Notes under the pieces: generated by a model | Seen by the model: only the letters and a program-made list of their open reading frames with translations | Told to the model about the DNA's origin: nothing | The model's database searches: none | DNA from: CANJBX01 sp041487815 | GTDB lineage: Bacteria > Pseudomonadota > Alphaproteobacteria > Rhizobiales > Xanthobacteraceae | Direction: 5' to 3' | NCBI GenBank assembly: GCA_041487815.1 | Contig: JBGPOB010000213.1 | Span: 1 to 6,590, forward strand | DNA: 6,590 bases | Position numbers and translations under genes: made by a program | Shown: piece after piece, positions 4,992 through 6,590 of the stretch | How positions within the stretch are numbered: the stretch's first letter is position 1 | How the letters are laid out: each line of letters opens with the position of its first letter

Positions 4992-5450
4992 ATGCGAACT
5001 TTTGATCTTGCTCCCCTCTATCGATCGACCGTTGGCTTTGACCGGCTGTTTTCCATGTTCGACAATGCCGCTGGCTACGACGCCGCGCCCGGTTATCCGC
5101 CCTACAATATCGAACGCACCGGCGAGAATGCCTACCGCATCTCCATTGCGGTGGCCGGCTTCGCCGAATCCGAAATCTCGATCGTCGCCAAGGAAAACAC
5201 GCTGACGATCAAGGGCGAGAAGCAGGCCAAGGTCGACGAAAAGAATGGCGAAGTGCTCTACCAGGGCATCGCCGCGCGGGCCTTCGAGCGCGCGTTCCAA
5301 CTCGCCGAACATGTCGAGGTCAAGGGCGCTTCGCTGGAGAATGGATTGCTGCACGTCGATCTCGTGCGCGAGGTTCCCGAGGCGAAGAAGCCACGCCAGA
5401 TTACGATCGGCAACGGCAAATCGAAGGTATTTGAGGCCAAGGCGGCGTAA
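4992..5450 (+). CDS. Small heat-shock protein, Hsp20 / alpha-crystallin family (class A, IbpA-like)
   Basis: An ATP-independent chaperone that binds unfolding proteins and holds them for DnaK/ClpB. The product has 152 residues. The short N-terminal arm FDLAPLYRSTVGFDRLFSMFD (4-24) has the pattern of class A (E. coli IbpA/B-like) rhizobial proteins. The alpha-crystallin domain runs from about 38 (YNIERTGENAYRISIAVAGF) to about 128, with LENGLLHVDL carrying the conserved G-x-L near its end. The C-terminal tail has the oligomer-forming I-x-I motif as ITI at 137-139. The start at 4992 is set by GAGGA (4981-4985), 6 bases upstream, which is masked in the thermometer hairpin. The gene is a single unit with its own probable RpoH promoter and terminator. 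Bradyrhizobium carries several such paralogues; I cannot say which Hsp letter this is. Confidence 0.95.
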   Translation: MRTFDLAPLYRSTVGFDRLFSMFDNAAGYDAAPGYPPYNIERTGENAYRISIAVAGFAESEISIVAKENTLTIKGEKQAKVDEKNGEVLYQGIAARAFERAFQLAEHVEVKGASLENGLLHVDLVREVPEAKKPRQITIGNGKSKVFEAKAA

Positions 5451-5475
5451 CGGAACAGCCACCGCCAAACGATGG

Positions 5476-5505
5476 AGCGCCCCGGAATTCCGGGGCGCTT
5501 TTTTT
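5476..5505 (+). terminator. Intrinsic terminator of hsp20
   Basis: A perfect palindrome, AGCGCCCCGGAA followed by its reverse complement TTCCGGGGCGCT (5476-5499), leads straight into a T-run that reaches 5505. It starts 26 bases after the hsp20 stop. With a 4-base loop it gives a 10-bp GC-rich stem, one of the clearest terminators in the window. Confidence 0.93.
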
Positions 5506-5528
5506 GTCGGACTGTTTGAGATCGTAGC

Positions 5529-5562
5529 TTTTGGATGGGACCCGTTTTTGGATTGGACCCGT
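5529..5562. repeat. 17-bp tandem repeat, two copies
   Basis: TTTTGGATGGGACCCGT (5529-5545) is followed immediately by TTTTGGATTGGACCCGT (5546-5562), differing at one base. It lies between the hsp20 terminator and the 3' end of the minus-strand Bug gene. There is no T-run after it on the minus strand and no obvious function. Confidence 0.85.
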
Positions 5563-5578
5563 TTCACGTCGGCAGGCG

Positions 5579-6562
5579 CTATTTTGGTTCCAGCCCCGCG
5601 GCTTTCGCGACCTCGCGCCAGCGCGCAACTTCGGTTTCGATCAGCCTGCTGAATTCCTCCGGCGTGGAAAGGTTTGCGAGCGCGCCGGCGCCATCAAGCT
5701 GCTTCCTCACGCTCTCGCGCGACAGCACCTGCGCGAGCGCCTTCTGCATCTTGGCAACGACGTCGGGTGAGACCCCTGCCGGGAAAACCAGCCCGTACCA
5801 CCCCAGCACCTCAAACCCGGGAATTCCGGATTCGATCACCGTTGGCACGTTCGGCAGCGTCGGCCAGCGTTTCGGGGTCGCGACGGCAATGATCTTCAGT
5901 TCGCCCGCCTCGACCTGTCCGCGCACCGCGTGCGCAAGATCCACTGCGTAACTGATGTCATTGCGCAACAACGCCGTCACCACTTCGGGAGTGGTACGAA
6001 ACGTCACGTTCTGGGCCTTGATGCCGGCACGCTGCCGAAACAGCTCGGCGGTAAGATGCTGGGTCGAACCCATGCCGACGGTGCCGTAGTTGAGCTTGCC
6101 GCCTTCCTTGTTCACGGCCTCGATCAAGCCCTTGATGTCGTTGGCGGGAAAATCCTTTTTCGCGACGATCACAAACGCCGAATTCGCAACGATGCCGATC
6201 GGCGTGAAATCCTTCACCGCGTTATAAGGCACCGCCTTCATCATGACGGCCGACACCGTATGGCCGGCACTGATCATGAGCGCGTCATAGCCATCCTTCG
6301 GGCCGCGCGCGATGATGTCGCCGGCAATGCTGCCTCCGGCGCCCGGCTTGTTCTCAACGACGATCCGTTGCCCAAGCACTTCCGCCAACGGGTCGGCGAC
6401 AATGCGGGTCACAACATCGGTGCCGCCGCCGGCGCCGAATCCAACCATGACGCGGATCGGCCGATTTGGCCAATCCTGAGCCGCGAGCGGTGAGATCGCC
6501 GAGATCAATCCGAGCAATGCCGCCGCAGCGACGTCTGCCCGCAACAAGAATGACGCGCTCAT
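5579..6562 (-). CDS. Bug-family (TctC-like) periplasmic solute-binding protein
   Basis: The extracytoplasmic receptor of a tripartite tricarboxylate transporter type system, 327 residues. A Sec signal peptide is evident: hydrophobic VAAAALLGLISAISPLAA (11-28) with likely cleavage after A28, before QDWPNRP. The mature protein follows the Bug plan: WPNRPIRVMVGFGAGGGTDVVTR, then VVENKPGAGGSIAGDIIA, LNYGTVGMGSTQHLTAELF in the ligand loop, and PTLPNVPTVIESGIPGFEVLGWYGLVFPAG. The family binds carboxylates such as citrate, dicarboxylates or aromatic acids; the ligand here is unknown. No TctA or TctB membrane gene is seen, and such orphan Bug genes are common in Bradyrhizobium and Burkholderiales. 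Start choice: AAGGGG touches an upstream ATG at 6568 but lies 6 bases before the ATG at 6562, so the latter is preferred; they differ by two residues. Confidence 0.93.
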   Translation of the reverse strand: MSASFLLRADVAAAALLGLISAISPLAAQDWPNRPIRVMVGFGAGGGTDVVTRIVADPLAEVLGQRIVVENKPGAGGSIAGDIIARGPKDGYDALMISAGHTVSAVMMKAVPYNAVKDFTPIGIVANSAFVIVAKKDFPANDIKGLIEAVNKEGGKLNYGTVGMGSTQHLTAELFRQRAGIKAQNVTFRTTPEVVTALLRNDISYAVDLAHAVRGQVEAGELKIIAVATPKRWPTLPNVPTVIESGIPGFEVLGWYGLVFPAGVSPDVVAKMQKALAQVLSRESVRKQLDGAGALANLSTPEEFSRLIETEVARWREVAKAAGLEPK

Positions 6563-6590
6563 GACCATCCCCTTGCGTTCCCGCCGTTAA

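Noticed and set aside
4971..5567. 198-codon minus-strand open frame across hsp20
   Set aside because: It is antisense to a clear Hsp20 protein, shows no recognised motif, and runs through the hsp20 terminator palindrome.
5930..6493. 187-codon plus-strand open frame opposite the Bug gene
   Set aside because: Antisense shadow of a well-formed periplasmic binding protein; no family character.
1..6590. A novel defence, mobile or biosynthetic system
   Set aside because: All larger frames match well-known housekeeping, stress or transport families in separate transcription units; nothing points to a multi-gene undescribed system.

Overview
This window is an ordinary chromosomal stretch from an alphaproteobacterium, most likely the Bradyrhizobium/Rhodopseudomonas lineage. 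The evidence is the high GC content, a CpdR-type response regulator, a class A small heat-shock protein behind a ROSE-like RNA thermometer, an orphan Bug-type binding protein, and two diverged copies of an intergenic palindrome of the GCATGATC...GGAAAA...TTTTCC...GATCATGC type. No phage, IS element, CRISPR array or secretion island is visible.

Layout: the 3' part of cysQ (PAP phosphatase) enters from the left on +, followed by a palindromic repeat. On - lie tRNA-Val(GAC), a 25-bp tandem repeat that runs into the end of the next gene, and cpdR. An N-formylglutamate amidohydrolase gene is divergent from cpdR on +. A 516-bp gap follows; its left part holds a strong candidate small RNA on - with a perfect intrinsic terminator, two CCUCC-type anti-Shine-Dalgarno stretches and a PhaR-like palindrome over its promoter. 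I think it belongs to the suhB/mmgR (RF00519, BjrC2) family. Next is an inositol-monophosphatase-superfamily gene that looks like HisN histidinol-phosphatase, with its own terminator, converging on a PldB-like alpha/beta hydrolase on -. A small heat-shock gene on + follows, with a possible RpoH promoter, a three-hairpin leader ending in a ROSE-type hairpin, and a perfect terminator. The window closes with a TctC/Bug periplasmic binding protein on -.

The genes do not form one pathway. They are mostly single-gene transcription units: sulfur and nucleotide housekeeping (CysQ), cell-cycle proteolysis control (CpdR), formylglutamate breakdown, histidine synthesis, lipid or ester hydrolysis, heat stress and solute capture. 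The most interesting content is RNA: the candidate sRNA and the RNA thermometer. Both rest on base pairing readable directly in the sequence. Family names come from memory and need an Rfam search.
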